A stretch of 64,000 bases of DNA from Prochilodus magdalenae (taxonomy: Eukaryota > Chordata > Actinopteri > Characiformes > Prochilodontidae). The notes beneath the pieces are model-generated. The model saw nothing but the letters and a program-made list of their open reading frames with translations, had not been told where the DNA came from and searched no databases. A program made the position numbers and the translations under genes. The stretch is from the NCBI GenBank assembly GCA_024036415.1, contig JAMWET010004087.1, positions 175,001-239,000 of the forward strand, given 5' to 3'. Shown one piece after another: positions 38,601 to 64,000 of this stretch (within the stretch, counting starts at the first letter, position 1; each line of letters starts with the position of its first letter).

Positions 38601-39363
38601 CTAATTCAGGAGCTCAAGCTCCCCATGCTGCCTGTCTGTGCACATGCTGGAGTGAACTGACCCTTAAAAAACCCAGAGAGTTAATGTAAACACGCCAATA
38701 ATGGTATTATATCCTTCCACTGTACTTTATTTACGAAGATCTGAAAGTGCTATTAGTCTATAAAGAGTAAAAACATCAGTGAAAATAACATCACATCATC
38801 AAACTGCAAACAAATATAAAACATGCAAAACATACCAGCATAAAAGCTCACATACTACAACAGCCTTCGTCAGCCTTAAGGTACAGATTACTGAAGGTAA
38901 ACAAGGTCAGCATCATCTTCGTCAGTATCATTATCATCATTTCTCTGTTTTTTATCACAGCAAAGAAGGTTAAAACTGCTTCCTTTCAATAGAAACCTGC
39001 CTATTAATATACAGCTTCGAGCTCCAACCTCACTCCATACACACTGACAGATTTGCTGACATATCAAAGCGCCCACTGTGTGTCTTATCACCACTAGATA
39101 GCAGCTGATCTCTCAGCAGTTTGGCAGGAGCACATCCTGCTGTCCACCTGTGGTCAAACCCGGCACCAAACAATCATACTGTCTCTTTTAGATAAATACA
39201 CGTCATATGGGTTAAATTATTTCTAGTAAAGATTACAGTATTTATAATATGAGTACAATACACTAAACATGCATTATTCACCAAATCCAGCCTCTTTCTT
39301 CGAGAGAGTGTGTGTATTGTTGTATTACAGTGCCACAGCTGTAATCTGATCATCATAGAGGAG

Positions 39364-39781
39364 AAGTCATATTGCCCCCTTCACTTCCTGTAGTGTATTG
39401 CAATCTGTCAGAATGACTGTGTGTGTCATTTCCCTCCTACACTTCCTGTAGTGTATTACAGTCTGTCAGAATGACTGTGTGGGTCATACTACCCCCTACA
39501 CTTGCTGTAGTGTATTACAATCTGCAAAAATGACAGTGTGGGTCATATGGCCCCCTACACTTCCTGTAGTGTATGACAGTCTGTCAGAATGACCGTGTGG
39601 GTCATATCGCCCCTACACTTACTGTAGTATATGACAGTCTGTCAGAATGACCGTGTGGGTCATATCGCCCCTACACTTTCTGTAGTATATGACAGTCCGT
39701 CAGAATGACCGTGTGGGTCATATCGCCCCTACACTTTCTGTAGTGTATTACAGTCTGTCAGAATAACAGTGTGGGCCATGT
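39364..39781. repeat. 59-bp minisatellite, about 7 copies
   Basis: Each unit contains cctacacttcctgtagtgta and then ctgtcagaatgac with gtgtgggtcat. The middle units are nearly identical. Confidence 0.93.
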
Positions 39782-40238
39782 GAACATTAGCACATTAATT
39801 TTGTTTATAATAAGCATACTGCTAATTGAAACTAAAGTAATTTCAAAACCTTAGATTCTCAGTTCAGGAACTTATCTTGTACTATGTATTTTGCTCTCAG
39901 GTCTTTTGATTTTTGTGGAGTTTTATCCCCTCACAGAAAACACATGCATTTTGCATCACCCCAAAAGTTACAGCATGATACCACAGGTCACTGAATTTTA
40001 TATATTTCATATTTGCTAGCTATAGTTAGCCATGACGTAACATGATCTGACGCTAGTATAACATACTTTAATATTGAAAACGATGTCACATAGAAACCAG
40101 CTAATTAAAGAAAAAGATATTTAACAGGGATTTTTGTACACTGCCCTGAAGGTTCTGCCCTTTCCATTGCACGTCCTGGGTCTCTCGCCTGGTTCGCTAT
40201 GACATTTCTAAGTTGTAAAGAGAGTTCTTCTCCAACAT

Positions 40239-62013
<21,775 letters not shown>

Positions 62014-62464
62014 GCTGGTTCTGTAGAGTGAAAGGGTGAGTTTAGTAAAAGCCTGGAGCTTAAAGACGAGAAGAAACCAAGAAAATCAAGATCTCTGTGT
62101 ATGTGTGTGTGCCGTGAGGCGGTGCTGCAGGCTGGATGCTCTCCAGTTAACACAGCTGGACACAGCTGGATGAAATTTCGTCACCTTGGGAGTGAAGCTC
62201 AATAGCAGAGACCAGGACTCGGGTTAGCAAATCAGACATGACATTCCAGCCTCAGAAAACAGAACAGAACAGGACTAGATTAAGAACATTAATGTGCAAG
62301 ATTAACCCCCTCAGTTCCAGCCTTATGCATGATGAGCTCTACAGAGTCATTACTGAGCAGCTGTTCACCTGCATCTCACAGCAGTGTCAGGTACAATACA
62401 GCTTCAGCTGACCTTCTGTCACCGAAAACCTTCAGGCTGTCTTTCAGTCCATACAGCATACGTG

Positions 62465-63240
62465 TACAGTGTTGAGTTATTGTGTCGAGTTATACTTCAA
62501 GTGTACAATGTTGGGTTATAGTGTTGAGTTATATAGATATACACTGTGGGTAGCGGTGTGAAGTTATAGTGTATGTGTACTGTGTTGGGTTACACTGTTG
62601 AGTCAAAGTGTAAGTGTATAATGTTGGGTGATATTGTTGAGTTGCAGTGCAAGTCTACATTTTGTTGGGTTATAGTGTTGAATTCTAGTGTATATGTACA
62701 GTGCTAGGTAGTACTGTAAAGTTATAGTGTATGTGTACAGTGTTGGGTTATTGTGTTGAGTTATTGTGTGACTGTACAGTGTTGGGTTATACTCTTCAGT
62801 CATAACGTAAGTGTAAAATTTTTATAGTGTTCAGTTACAGTGTAGGGTTGTAGTGTTAAGTTATAGTTTAAGTGCACAGTGTTGGATTATAGTGTTCAGT
62901 TACAGTGTGAGTGTCCAGTGTTGGATTACAGAGTTGAGTTATAGTGTGAGTGTACAATGTTGGATAATTATGTTAATTTATACTGCAAATGTACAGTGTT
63001 CAATTATAGTGTTGGGTTACAGTGTGAGTGCCCAGTGTTGGATTATAGTGTTCAGTTACAGTGTGAGTGTCCAGTGTTGGCTAATAGTGTGCAGTTACAG
63101 TGTGAGTGTCCAGTGTTGGGTTATGGTGTTGAGTTACAGTGTGAGTGTCCAGTGTTGGGTTATAGTGTTGAGTTACAGTGTTAGTGTCTAGTGTTGGGTT
63201 ATGGTGTTGAGTTACAGTGTTAGTGTCCAGTGTTGGGTTG
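62465..63240. repeat. 39-bp minisatellite, about 20 copies
   Basis: The unit contains cagtgttgggttatagtgtt and then gagttacagtgtgagtgtc. The right half is the most regular. It gives a 13-residue periodic frame with no coding value. It lies upstream of the first coding exon of sh3pxd2a. Confidence 0.93.
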
Positions 63241-64000
63241 TTTAGTGTACACTGTGATTGTATGCTGTTGTTTTGTTTCAGTGTAATCTTCTGGGTTTAT
63301 TAATGCAGTCAGTTTAGTAAATATTTAGATATGCTTTACCCTAACTGGCTGGTTTACAGTGAGATGTCGTTATGATCACACAGAAGCACTATGTGGAAAT
63401 AGACTAAATAAAATGAGCCTCTGTGTAAATAACCTCATACGTTTTTATTAGCTATGCAAGTTACTTGGAGCTAATGCTAATAGCTAATGCTACCTATACT
63501 AGCTACTGGCTTTTTATCCGGACATTAACACACAGTAGATTAAAGTTCACTATGGAACTCTCAGTTTAAGGTGATTTGCTTCAACCGGCAAACACGGTAT
63601 ACACTCATAAAGCATGGCAGCTACTTACATACTGCTGTTAGTGATGTGATGCTAATAAATGTGAAGCTGCTCCTCTCCTTAGTCTCTTCAGGCTCAAATG
63701 ATGAGCAAAGCTGTTCCATGTTGACCAAGAGTTTGGGAAACTGCCCTGAGTGACGTGTAGACTCCGGATTAAGATCTCTGGAATAATGTTATAGATGTGG
63801 GAGTTGAAGTTCCTTCTCTCCAGCTTGTTTTGTTCCACCTTAATTGGTGCTGCAGTTACATTCTGGTACCTGTACAAGTTACAGTATTTAAGGTGGAATG
63901 GAACACTGGAATAAAAAGCTGGTGAATAGGAATCGACTTCAGCCTTTTCAGGACAGAGCTGAAATCAGACTAGGGATCACGTCAGCTGAGTAATAAAGCC
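63241..64000. other. Upstream flank, nothing recognised
   Basis: AT-rich sequence with no supported exon. A promoter or 5' non-coding exon of sh3pxd2a could lie here or beyond the window, but none is visible. Confidence 0.35.

Overview
The window reads as a teleost fish chromosome segment. It contains intron-bearing coding sequence, several fish-type Tc1 (DD34E) DNA transposons, a vertebrate-type Ty3/Gypsy element, 5'-truncated LINE tails and many micro- and minisatellites. An otophysan fish (catfish or characin relative) is possible from the style of the Tc1 copies, but that is inference only. No bacterial-type operons, CRISPR arrays or convincing complete tRNA/rRNA genes were seen.

Only one host protein-coding gene can be supported. 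It lies on the minus strand between about 40.2 and 62.0 kb and is split into 13 coding exons with matching phases and GT/AG borders. Together they encode a 1023-residue scaffold with an N-terminal PX domain followed by five SH3 domains. This architecture and the local motifs match SH3PXD2A (TKS5/FISH), the Src-substrate scaffold of podosomes and invadopodia. An in-frame ATG just upstream of exon 7 could start a PX-less short isoform.

The left 40 kb holds no recognisable host exon. From left to right it contains: a purine-rich low-complexity stretch and an AT-rich repeat (0.3-1.0 kb); a nearly complete but broken Ty3/Gypsy element on the minus strand (2.9-9.8 kb) with two ~400-bp LTRs, a tRNA-Arg-like primer site, a PNMA-type gag and a LINE tail inserted in its integrase; a partial tandem duplication of its right LTR and flank (to 10.4 kb); a rearranged second Gypsy fragment (11.9-13.1 kb); a LINE tail (14.2 kb); Tc1 fragments (16.4, 19.3, 23.6-25.0, 35.2-36.5 kb); a LINE reverse-transcriptase C-terminus (37 kb); a 20-bp minisatellite (27.8-28.6 kb); and large CT/GA and CA/TG tracts.

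The introns of the gene are unusually rich in tandem repeats, several of which run right up to exon borders: a 2.3-kb 24-bp minisatellite beside the exon 8 donor, a 31-bp minisatellite whose unit contains the exon 2 acceptor, a short minisatellite at the exon 12 donor, and a (CT)n tract serving as the exon 5 polypyrimidine tract. Two Tc1 copies sit in introns. One (58-59.5 kb) keeps an uninterrupted 340-residue transposase, long inverted repeats and a TA target duplication, and is the best candidate for a recently active element.
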